Assembly (NCBI GenBank): GCA_965284645.1
Contig: OZ260106.1
Coordinates: forward strand, 2,108,001 to 2,172,000
Source: JAIBAJ01 sp965284645
Lineage (GTDB): Bacteria; Bacteroidota; Bacteroidia; JAIBAJ01
DNA: 64,000 nt
Reading direction: 5' to 3'
Shown: in pieces, positions 9,340 through 16,477 of the stretch
Layout of the letters: every line of letters begins with the position of its first letter
Position numbering within the stretch: position 1 is the stretch's first letter
Notes under the pieces: model-generated
Databases searched by the model: none
What the model was told of the DNA's origin: nothing
What the model saw: only the letters and a program-made list of their open reading frames with translations
Made by a program: the position numbers and the translations under genes

Positions 9340-9515
9340 CCCAGATTACGCATTAGAAAACGTAATGAAGCTTTCAAATGCAATAAAGACGAGGGTTTCA
9401 GGTTAATTTTTGGGTGAAGGAATAGTAAACTATTTTGAAGTCAAAAATTGTTCTGAAATCCTTGTATTTGAAGCAGTTGGAAGCTGTAATAGATTTCTAA
9501 TGCTGAATTTGGGTT
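9338..9515. repeat. 178-bp AACCCA/TGGGTT element, copy 1
   Basis: Nearly identical (about 3 mismatches by eye) to 28307-28484. Its ends are imperfect inverted repeats: AACCCAGATTACGCATTAG at the left, and the right end read on the other strand is AACCCAAATTCAGCATTAG, with pairing continuing a few bases (21 of 24 match). It fills exactly the gap between two convergent genes: crtI TAA uses its first two bases and mutY TAA uses its last base. No target duplication is evident. It could act as a bidirectional terminator as well as a mobile unit. Confidence 0.8.
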
Positions 9516-10567
9516 TAATCCCCAAGATAGGCCTTTTTATAATCATTCCACCATCGGTCTATCATCCGACTGATAGGGTATTTTTCAAAATCACTCCAAG
9601 CCACTCGTTCAAACCCTGAAACGTTCATACTTTCCATTTCTACCGGAATAAACTGGCATTGAATATCACGGTGCGAAAGCAGGTGACGATATGTTTTGGA
9701 AGCTGTGCCAAGTTTTTTTACCACCCCAAATTGTTGGGCAAACGACTTCAGTTCGTCCAAATTAGGCTCACTTTCGAGCAATGGGAATTCGTACAATCCT
9801 TTGTAAATGTCTTTTTCGGTACGTTGCCTTAGCAGCGTTTCGTCTTGGAAAACCGGAACCAAATAGGTGAAATACCTTTTGCTCACCGGATTTTTTTGAA
9901 GTTTTACAGGTAAGCTACCGATGGTGTTTTCTTGCCTGGCTTTACAAAACCGAAGGACCGGACAATTTTCGCAATCGGGCTTTTGTGGACTGCATACCAA
10001 AGCTCCAAGTTCCATCATTGCTTGGTTAAATTTTCCCGGTTGTTTATGGGATAACAAACCCGCGGCCAATGAAGCAAATAGCTTTTTTCCTGCCGTCGAA
10101 TTCACGGGTGTTGAATCGTTGTATAAGCGCGCTAGCACCCGTTGCACATTACCATCAACTACTGCAAACGGAAGAGCGAAGGAAATAGAAGCGATGGCAG
10201 CTGCCGTATATTCACCTATCCCTTTAAGCTGTAGGATTTCGTTGTGTTGTTGTGGAAATTCGCCTCCATGCTTTTCCAACACCGTTCGTGCGGCTGCCAG
10301 CATGTTTCGGGCTCTACTGTAATAGCCAAGGCCTTGCCAAAGTTTCATCACCGAATCGTCGGCTGCCTGTGCCAAATCAATTAAATTCGGATAAGTTTCC
10401 ACGAATTTAAGGTAATATGGTAAACCTTGGTCAACACGAGTTTGCTGGAGAATTACCTCTGAAAGCCAAACATGGTAAGGGTTTTGCGTTTTGCGCCATG
10501 GGAGGTCTCGCTTGTTTTGGTCGTACCACCGCATTAAATCGTTGGCAAAATCCTGAGGGTTGTCCAT
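9515..10567 (-). CDS. mutY: A/G-specific adenine DNA glycosylase
   Basis: Removes adenine mispaired with 8-oxoguanine. About 350 residues. The helix-hairpin-helix glycosylase domain has the catalytic Glu region WLSEVILQQTRVDQ (about 31-44), the hairpin LKGIGEYTAAAIASI near 116 and the catalytic Asp in AVVDGNVQRVLAR near 136-148. The 4Fe-4S cluster ligands have the family spacing C-x6-C-x2-C-x5-C near residues 190-206. A C-terminal MutT-like domain that reads 8-oxoG follows (YFTYLVPVFQDETLLRQR). The ATG at 10567 is preferred over an in-frame TTG at 10576. Confidence 0.96.
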   Translation of the reverse strand: MDNPQDFANDLMRWYDQNKRDLPWRKTQNPYHVWLSEVILQQTRVDQGLPYYLKFVETYPNLIDLAQAADDSVMKLWQGLGYYSRARNMLAAARTVLEKHGGEFPQQHNEILQLKGIGEYTAAAIASISFALPFAVVDGNVQRVLARLYNDSTPVNSTAGKKLFASLAAGLLSHKQPGKFNQAMMELGALVCSPQKPDCENCPVLRFCKARQENTIGSLPVKLQKNPVSKRYFTYLVPVFQDETLLRQRTEKDIYKGLYEFPLLESEPNLDELKSFAQQFGVVKKLGTASKTYRHLLSHRDIQCQFIPVEMESMNVSGFERVAWSDFEKYPISRMIDRWWNDYKKAYLGD

Positions 10568-10661
10568 AGATGACAAAGATGCAGCGTAGGATTGAATTTC
10601 TGCCGATCTTTTTTGATTTCTGAGTGTTTAGGAATAGCTTTTGGTAGAATATTGATTTTTA

Positions 10662-11056
10662 GGCGGGTCCCCTACCGCCATAAACAGTAGCAATTTGGTC
10701 TGGGTTTTTGTGCTGGGCGGTAGGGTCAGGCTTTCGGCGCTAGTCCTCGGTCTGCACAGGGCTACACCATCGCATTTCTAAAGCTTTTGCAATGGCCTTC
10801 AATTTTCAGCTTGCCTAATTGTAGTAAATTGGTGTAGCCCTGTGCATCCCTGTGGGCTAGACTACCTCAATCCTTACCCGGGGCTCTTCGTGTCCGGTTT
10901 TTGGTGAAGTACGAAGCAGTGGTATTTCATGCCCGGGTTTTGTGCAGTTTTCTATTTTCTCACTTCTATTTTCAATTTTCTCACTTCTATTTTTTATATC
11001 TTCCCAATTTTTAATTTTTAATTTCCAATTTTTAATTCATCCGTCCGGGACCCGCC
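10662..11056. repeat. GGCGGGTCCC-bounded structured element R1
   Basis: 395 bp, starting GGCGGGTCCC and ending GGGACCCGCC. It contains a first hairpin with arms CCCTACCGCC / GGCGGTAGGG, the frame word TCCTCGGTCTGC (10744-10755), a second stem CACAGGGCTACACC / GGTGTAGCCCTGTG separated by about 70 bases, and CATCCCTGTGGG (10845-10856). The segment from about 10739 to 10998 reappears nearly exactly in inverse orientation at about 47046-47330. The right part is a T/C-rich tract with repeated TTCTATTTTCTCAC. Nothing else of note is seen between 10568 and 11106. Confidence 0.8.
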
Positions 11057-11106
11057 AAAAACAACTAAAACAATAATTGAAATTTAATGTCTTAAAGCGA
11101 ACTTCA

Positions 11107-11137
11107 TTGGGAAATTCATAGAAATGTGATACGTTTG
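11107..11137 (+). promoter_or_regulatory. Promoter of the lipoprotein gene at 11152
   Basis: TTG at 11107-11109, 20 bases, then TACGTTTG at 11130-11137, a full match to the Bacteroidota promoter. It leaves a leader of only about 8-10 bases before the ATG at 11152. Confidence 0.6.
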
Positions 11138-11151
11138 CAAAAAATAACAGA

Positions 11152-11994
11152 ATGAAACTTAATACCTTAGGATTAACAGGAATGGTTTTAGGCAGTTTGC
11201 TAAGCTTTTCATCGTGTAAAAAGGCACCGGATGTGAGCATTAACCAACGTTCTGGAGGCGACAATGCTTTGGCGGAGAATTTATTTATGGATGTGTATAA
11301 ACAAGTAGATGATGCTGCCAAAAATGAACCTTCTGTAAATAAAACGGAAGGTGATTTTAATTTGAGTACCTCGGTTTGTGCTAATGTGAATGTATCTACG
11401 GTGGGTGGAAACTTTCCTGTGACCATAGAAATTGATTATGGCAATGGTTGTTTAGGTGTAGATGGACGTTTTAGGAAAGGGAAAATTGTGGCTGTTTTTA
11501 CTGGACGATATAAAGATGCCGGTACCCAAGTTTCTATCAGTTTGGATAATTATTTTGTAAACGGATATAGAGTTGAAGGTTCAAAAACCATTACCAGCAA
11601 CGGTATCAATGCGAATGGACATTATGAATTTGCGGTGAGTGTAGTTGGAGGAAAGGTGGTTAGTCCTGAGCAAGACAGTGTGCTATGGAACAGTACTCGG
11701 GTAAATGAGTGGGTATCGGGCGATACAACCTATTTGAATGTGTTGGACGATGTTTATTCTATCACAGGATCGGCTGAAGGGACGAATACCAATGGCGAAC
11801 CTTTTAGTGTGACTATCAAAGAGGCTTTGGAAGTTCAAGTAGGTTGCAGATGGCCTTTGAAGGGCAAATTAACCTTGGTAGCCCAGAACAATACGGAAGT
11901 GGAGGTTAATTATGCGCCTGATGGAATTGAGGATTGCAACCAGTCGGCTGCGGTGATTATTGATGGCAAGACTTATAATTTTACCATGTATTAA
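11152..11994 (+). CDS. Putative lipoprotein, unknown function
   Basis: 280 residues. The N-terminus MKLNTLGLTGMVLGSLLSFSSCKK is a lipoprotein signal with lipobox SFSSC, so Cys23 would be lipidated. The mature part is rich in beta-prone, Thr/Val/Gly segments (IEIDYGNGCLGVDGRFRKGKIVAVFTGRYKDAGTQ split over residues about 95-130). I do not recognise the family; similar proteins with a DYGNGC segment are common hypothetical lipoproteins in Bacteroidota. It is monocistronic, with its own promoter and a strong terminator. Confidence 0.75.
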   Translation: MKLNTLGLTGMVLGSLLSFSSCKKAPDVSINQRSGGDNALAENLFMDVYKQVDDAAKNEPSVNKTEGDFNLSTSVCANVNVSTVGGNFPVTIEIDYGNGCLGVDGRFRKGKIVAVFTGRYKDAGTQVSISLDNYFVNGYRVEGSKTITSNGINANGHYEFAVSVVGGKVVSPEQDSVLWNSTRVNEWVSGDTTYLNVLDDVYSITGSAEGTNTNGEPFSVTIKEALEVQVGCRWPLKGKLTLVAQNNTEVEVNYAPDGIEDCNQSAAVIIDGKTYNFTMY

Positions 11995-12017
11995 TAGGTG
12001 TAAATGAATTTGAAAAG

Positions 12018-12040
12018 GCCGGGAAACCGGCTTTTTTTTT
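12018..12040 (+). terminator. Rho-independent terminator of the lipoprotein gene
   Basis: GCCGG-GAAA-CCGGC hairpin followed by nine or more T, 24 bases after the stop codon at 11994. Confidence 0.85.
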
Positions 12041-12135
12041 GTGGGGTATAGGTTGGGCTTGGAAGAACCCCCATAAAACGCCGAAAACACGGCTGCAAGT
12101 GTGGCCATGTTTTTATAAAAAAAGGGAGAAAATAC

Positions 12136-12408
12136 TTAGTTGCTCATTACCATTAGTTCGATTTCGAAACGTTCGAAAGGCGAGGCGAGTCGACATTCCA
12201 GTTTTTTGGCCAGGATCATCTGGCCTGGTTCATAATCGTTCCATCCATTATCGTCCTTTCGAATCTGAATTTTAAGTAGATTTTCCAAGTAATTGTACTG
12301 GAGAGGGAATACGAGGCTAGCTGGACCGGGTTCTTCTATATCGAAGATGGTTATACTTTCCCCAAAAAGATTGTATTCACCGGTTGCGATGTTAAAACTT
12401 TGTTTCAT
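12136..12408 (-). CDS. Hypothetical small protein
   Basis: 90 residues, soluble, no signal peptide (MKQSFNIATGEYNLFGESIT ... FERFEIELMVMSN). It contains alternating beta-like segments and a Trp-Asn-Asp-Tyr-Glu-Pro-Gly turn (WNDYEPGQMILAKKLECR). I do not recognise it. It starts 16 bases after the stop of the gene at 12425-12802 and is probably its operon partner. Codon use resembles the housekeeping neighbours. Confidence 0.6.
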   Translation of the reverse strand: MKQSFNIATGEYNLFGESITIFDIEEPGPASLVFPLQYNYLENLLKIQIRKDDNGWNDYEPGQMILAKKLECRLASPFERFEIELMVMSN

Positions 12409-12424
12409 TGTGGATCAAAGTTGG

Positions 12425-12802
12425 TTAGGCTACTAAGCGGAAGTTTTGCGATTGTTCGCGTTCTTTTTCAACATAGGAATATTTTACTCCGCATTCTTGG
12501 GCTTTTTCCCGCATGGCATAAGGGTCGTTTTCTTGGAATGCGCATTCAACTTCTTCCCAAATATCCAAGAGTAATTCGTCGATTAATTCGCGCAAGGTGA
12601 TTTGATCCACTGTTTGCGTTCCATTAATGTTGGGATTGTTTTGGATACTGTTCTGAAGTTTTACCAAAAAAGGATGAATGTATTTGGCAACATCTTTTGG
12701 AAGGGCCAAATTACCAGAGTTAGCACTAGAAGCGATAACTAGGGCTGTTTGCAAAGCTTTTACTCTTTCAGCGTCTGTTTTAGGTAGTTGTTTGATATAC
12801 AT
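12425..12802 (-). CDS. Hypothetical small protein, mostly helical
   Basis: 125 residues from the ATG at 12802 (MYIKQLPKTDAERVKALQTA). The frame is open 40 codons further upstream, but that extension reads as non-coding, with many Cys and Phe. The protein is predicted helical, with an acidic C-terminal half (LRELIDELLLDIWEEVECAF) and no membrane segment. The family is unknown to me. With the 90-residue downstream gene it forms a two-gene unit; no flanking gene suggests a role. Confidence 0.6.
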   Translation of the reverse strand: MYIKQLPKTDAERVKALQTALVIASSANSGNLALPKDVAKYIHPFLVKLQNSIQNNPNINGTQTVDQITLRELIDELLLDIWEEVECAFQENDPYAMREKAQECGVKYSYVEKEREQSQNFRLVA

Positions 12803-12986
12803 GTTGAACAGATTTAAAGGTTTTTTACCGATACAAATGTTCAACGAAATACTGGGGTAGAAAAGGAAACATAAGGGTATGAATTGACACCCCTTATGTA
12901 ATGCAAAAAATAGCCAAAACACTGAATGCCAATAGCTTAACCTACTGGATTTCAGTGTGAAATTGACTCAGCAGAATAGTTCTGCC

Positions 12987-13046
12987 TCCTTCCATATTTT
13001 ATGGAAGGAAATATAATTATACCAACCTACTTTGAAAGTAAGTTGG
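12987..13046. terminator. Two adjacent hairpins, possible terminator
   Basis: Stem TCCTTCCAT / ATGGAAGGA (12987-13009) and stem CCAACCTACTT / AAGTAAGTTGG with one mismatch (13022-13046). They lie just 3' of the small peptide gene ending at 13058 on the minus strand, so they could terminate it; the T-run is weak. Confidence 0.4.
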
Positions 13047-13057
13047 AGGATTCCCTT

Positions 13058-13237
13058 TTATTTTTTTGTCCTGCCTTCATTTGGGTCCCAAACAGTGTTA
13101 ACTAAAGTAACAGCTTGTGGTTGAGTTGTTACGCTTTTGCTAACAGCAATTGACACTTGTTGGTCTTTGGTTAGGGTAGTTTGTTGGCTAGAAGAAACTA
13201 AGTTCAAAGACAGAAGGAGGGCAAAAAGTGCGTTCAT
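13058..13237 (-). CDS. Small secreted peptide, 59 aa
   Basis: ATG at 13237 to TAA at 13058. The translation begins MNALFALLLSLNLVSSSQQT, a clean signal peptide, then a Thr/Val/Gln-rich body and the charged tail VWDPNEGRTKK. A promoter candidate lies upstream on the same strand (TTG, 20 bases, TATACTTG at 13323-13316), leaving a leader of about 75 bases, and hairpins follow the stop. The family is unrecognised; the mature peptide would be about 40 residues. A real gene is likely because signal peptide, promoter and terminator agree. Confidence 0.6.
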   Translation of the reverse strand: MNALFALLLSLNLVSSSQQTTLTKDQQVSIAVSKSVTTQPQAVTLVNTVWDPNEGRTKK

Positions 13238-13529
13238 GACTAAAAGGGAGTTTTAATAGTTATGCGGTTTGTTATATAATGCTAAAGTCGGTTTTCATTC
13301 GACGATTAACAGGTGCAAGTATAGAGTACTTTTTCGATACTAACAACAAAATGTTCATATGTTATTGGTCGAAATTTTGTAAATAGCTGGTTTTCAACAA
13401 GAAAAAGTTAATAAAAAATGTAACCTTTTATTTTTTGTTAAAATTTGTAAAGGTTTTTCTTGTTTGATCTGTTGAAAAATTGAATAAAGTTCCTTGTTAA
13501 ACTCTGAGGTTTTTTGCCATTTTTACTTC

Positions 13530-14990
13530 ATGGACGATTTAAAAGGATTGATTAAGTCTCTTAATAAACGGGAAGTTGATCTTGTGAGGTTGATATATAG
13601 TCGAAATGTAAATAATGAAGAACGATTAAGACTAGAATTGTTTGATTTGATTAAGGATAACAATAAATTGTCTGGAAATGAAATAATTAAGTTGTTTGGT
13701 TACAAAGGTTCTAAATCTGCTTTTTCTCACCTTAAGACTAGATTAAGAAATGATATTCTTAATATAATATTATTCCAGGAGAGTAATAAAAAATTCAGAT
13801 CACCAATGTTTTCGGCATCCTTTGAAACAAAAAAGAAAATGGCATTTGCTGAGTTACTTTATAGGAGAGGATTGGTGGAAATTGGAGATGATATTATTCA
13901 GGAAGGAGTGTTAATGTCCGAAAAATATGAATTCTATGCGGAAAGGTATATTTTACTGGATTTTCAAAGAGTTACTCATGGAATTACCAAAGGAGGGGCC
14001 GTTATTGACTGGTTTAATAAAGAAATTGGTAATTCAATTAAGGTAATAGAAGCTAATTCAAAAGTTGTAAGTTTGTTTTATTCTTTCACTATTAGGTATT
14101 TAGGAAAGAAGAACCTAAGTAAAGAAAAGCTAGAAGAAGCATACCTAATTTTGGTAGAAATGAAAAGTATATATTCTTCTCATCCTAACCCGAGAATTGG
14201 ATTTTGGTTTCATAGGGCTGCTTTGTCTTATTATTCATATATTTTAGATTATTCAACTGCAATTTCTCATGGGAAGGTTTTGGTAGAGTTAACGGAGAGT
14301 AATCCTTCTTTATACTCTCCAGTGAATTTGGCAGGGGCTAGTAAAGATTTGGCAGAAATTTGTATTTCAGGTAAGCAATTTGAATTAGCGGTTAGTTACT
14401 CCTTAAAGGCCTTAAATCTTTTCAATCCTCAGCTAAATAATTTCCTTTTAACTTTAGAAAATTATTTTCAGTCTTGTTTCTTATTTGGAGATTTTACCAA
14501 AGCTAATGATGTTATTCAAAGAGCTCGAATTCATCCAAGGTTCCAATTAAATAAAATTACTACAGCTAAATGGGATTATTTTCAGGCTTGTCTTTGTTTT
14601 AGGAATGGAGAGTTTAAATTGGCACTTGAACTCTTAAATAAAAACCATTCTGTATTTATTCAGGATAAAGGAGAGTTTCAATTAGGATATAGATTAATGA
14701 TTCTTATGGTTTATGTTGAACAGTTTAGATTTGATGAACTAGAATTTGAATTAGATTCATTTAGAAAAAGTGTTTCAAAATTGAATGGTTTCAAGAAAGA
14801 TAGGATTAAATTGATTTTAAAAGTATTAAATAAATTTGTTGGTTATGGATTTGATTTTGAATTGTTAATAAAGAACAATAGGGTAATTTTTGATTCAGTA
14901 TTAATAGATCAAAATTTATTGTGGCAACCTCTAGGTTTTGAATTGATAAATTTTTTTGATTGGATATATTTAAAAATAGATGAAAATTGA
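13530..14990 (+). CDS. Unknown helical-repeat protein, tandem paralogue A
   Basis: 486 residues from the ATG at 13530 (MDDLKGLIKSLNKREVDLVR); the frame is open to a TTG at 13494, but ATG fits the alignment with its neighbour. No signal peptide or membrane segment; throughout it is helical and TPR/alpha-solenoid-like. The N-terminal 90 residues (KREVDLVRLIY ... SKSAFSHLKTRLRNDILNI) are shared with the next gene. Other shared blocks are LLYRRGLVEIGD, SPVNLAG, AEIC, ALNLFNP, KGE and WQPLGFELI. It is unusually A/T-rich and C-poor compared with flanking genes. Function unknown; such proteins occur as hypothetical TPR-type proteins in Bacteroidota. Confidence 0.75.
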   Translation: MDDLKGLIKSLNKREVDLVRLIYSRNVNNEERLRLELFDLIKDNNKLSGNEIIKLFGYKGSKSAFSHLKTRLRNDILNIILFQESNKKFRSPMFSASFETKKKMAFAELLYRRGLVEIGDDIIQEGVLMSEKYEFYAERYILLDFQRVTHGITKGGAVIDWFNKEIGNSIKVIEANSKVVSLFYSFTIRYLGKKNLSKEKLEEAYLILVEMKSIYSSHPNPRIGFWFHRAALSYYSYILDYSTAISHGKVLVELTESNPSLYSPVNLAGASKDLAEICISGKQFELAVSYSLKALNLFNPQLNNFLLTLENYFQSCFLFGDFTKANDVIQRARIHPRFQLNKITTAKWDYFQACLCFRNGEFKLALELLNKNHSVFIQDKGEFQLGYRLMILMVYVEQFRFDELEFELDSFRKSVSKLNGFKKDRIKLILKVLNKFVGYGFDFELLIKNNRVIFDSVLIDQNLLWQPLGFELINFFDWIYLKIDEN

Positions 14991-16476
14991 GAATTTACAA
15001 GATCTTGTTAATACTTTAAGTAAACAAGAGATTAGGATTATTGCAAATTTTTACAAATCAAATAAGTCTAGTGATTATTTGAAAAGGTACAAGTTGTTTA
15101 GTTATTTATTAAAGAAAAATAATTGTACTAAAGGGGATATTATTAGAGATTTATATAATGGTTTATATTCAAGTAGTGCCTATTCTCATTTATTAAACAG
15201 GTTGTTAAGGGATATACTAGGATTGGTTTTGGTTCTAGATTCTGATAAAATTGTAAGATCAAAAAATTTTTCGGCTTCACTAGACTTGAAGAAATCATTA
15301 TTGTATTCTGAGTTTTTATATAGAAGAGGACTTACGAGTTTAGGTGATTATTTTATAAATCAAGGTCTTGAAATTTCGGAGATATTTGAACATCCAATTG
15401 AAGGCTTAGTTTTAGCTGAGTTGAAGAGGGTTAGGTACGGTACAATTGGTCGAAAGAGCGAAATAACAAGTTTGAAATTTATGTCGGAAAAATTACTTAA
15501 TGAATCAATAAGCCTTGTTCGTTCTTTGAGTTTGTACAATGATTTTGGGGGTTATAATCGAAATGAGTTTAAGCTTTCGGATGAGTATATTTCAAATGGA
15601 TTTAAAGCAATTAAGGAGTTAGAAGAAATCTATAAAAGAGTCTCATTGGCAAAAAATGGATTTTGGTATTATAGGTCGGCTATTTTTTATTCATTACAAG
15701 TAGAAGATTATGGGTTGCTTGATTATTATAGTAAAAGTTTGTTGAAATTAACTTTGGAGAACCCCTCTATTAATTCTCCTGTTAATGTAGCTGGTTTGAA
15801 TACAGAAATTGCAGAGATTTGCTTACTAAATAAGGATTATAATAGTGCAAAGGAAAGTATTCAAATAGCACTTTCTCTTTTTAATCCAAAGTTGAGTAAT
15901 TATTTAATAGCTTTAAATTATTTATTTCTTGCATACTTCCACCTTGGACAATTTGAAGAATGCGTCAAAATCTACGACCAAGCCATAGTACATCCTAAAT
16001 TTAAAGAAAAAAAAGATAATGTAATCATTTGGAACTATTACAAAACTTGTTTGTATTTCAAAAAAGGTCTATATAAAGAGGCCTTAAATTGTTTAAATCA
16101 AGATGCCAATGCCTTAGCTTTGAATAAAGGCGAACTTTTTGTTTTCTCTAGAATACTCTTTCTATACCTTTTGTTCGAGACCAATAAATCCATACTCTGG
16201 TCCTATGAGTTGGCCTCTTTCCGAAAAACATTTCCTAATATTAAGAACTACAAAATTGATCGCCTTAGGATAATTTTTTCCATTTTAAACAAATTAGACA
16301 AGAAGGATTTTGATTTCCCATACATCGAGGCATACGAAGCCGAAAGGTTCGAAAAACTTCAGGTTGTTCCCAATATATGGAAACCACTGGGTTTTGAATT
16401 GATTTCCTTTGAAGCCTGGTTCCAAGAGAAAAACTCGGCCTACAACAAAACCTCCAAACTAAGGCGAAAGAAATAA
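14980..16476 (+). CDS. Unknown helical-repeat protein, tandem paralogue B
   Basis: 498 residues, clear paralogue of the preceding gene over its whole length (SKQEIRIIANFY, SSAYSHLLNRLLRDILGL, FLYRRGLTSLGD, SPVNVAG, AEICLLNKDY, ALSLFNPKLSNYL, WKPLGFELISF). The ATG lies inside gene A, an 11-base overlap that implies coupling and balanced synthesis. From about 15950 onward the DNA changes: the first part is very C-poor (about 5 C per 60 bases), the last 500 bases have about twice that, like the neighbours. This suggests a recombinant gene. It is tail-to-tail with lon, with one base between the stops. Confidence 0.75.
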   Translation: MKIENLQDLVNTLSKQEIRIIANFYKSNKSSDYLKRYKLFSYLLKKNNCTKGDIIRDLYNGLYSSSAYSHLLNRLLRDILGLVLVLDSDKIVRSKNFSASLDLKKSLLYSEFLYRRGLTSLGDYFINQGLEISEIFEHPIEGLVLAELKRVRYGTIGRKSEITSLKFMSEKLLNESISLVRSLSLYNDFGGYNRNEFKLSDEYISNGFKAIKELEEIYKRVSLAKNGFWYYRSAIFYSLQVEDYGLLDYYSKSLLKLTLENPSINSPVNVAGLNTEIAEICLLNKDYNSAKESIQIALSLFNPKLSNYLIALNYLFLAYFHLGQFEECVKIYDQAIVHPKFKEKKDNVIIWNYYKTCLYFKKGLYKEALNCLNQDANALALNKGELFVFSRILFLYLLFETNKSILWSYELASFRKTFPNIKNYKIDRLRIIFSILNKLDKKDFDFPYIEAYEAERFEKLQVVPNIWKPLGFELISFEAWFQEKNSAYNKTSKLRRKK

Positions 16477-16477
16477 A

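Noticed and set aside
10662..11056. R1 as part of a coding gene or rRNA fragment
   Set aside because: No frame is conserved between copies and the pairing covaries, so it is structural and not a coding remnant; no match to rRNA helices was recognised.
12803..12922. Longer N-terminus for the gene at 12425
   Set aside because: The extension reads as Cys/Phe-rich and lacks start signals; ATG at 12802 gives a normal N-terminus.
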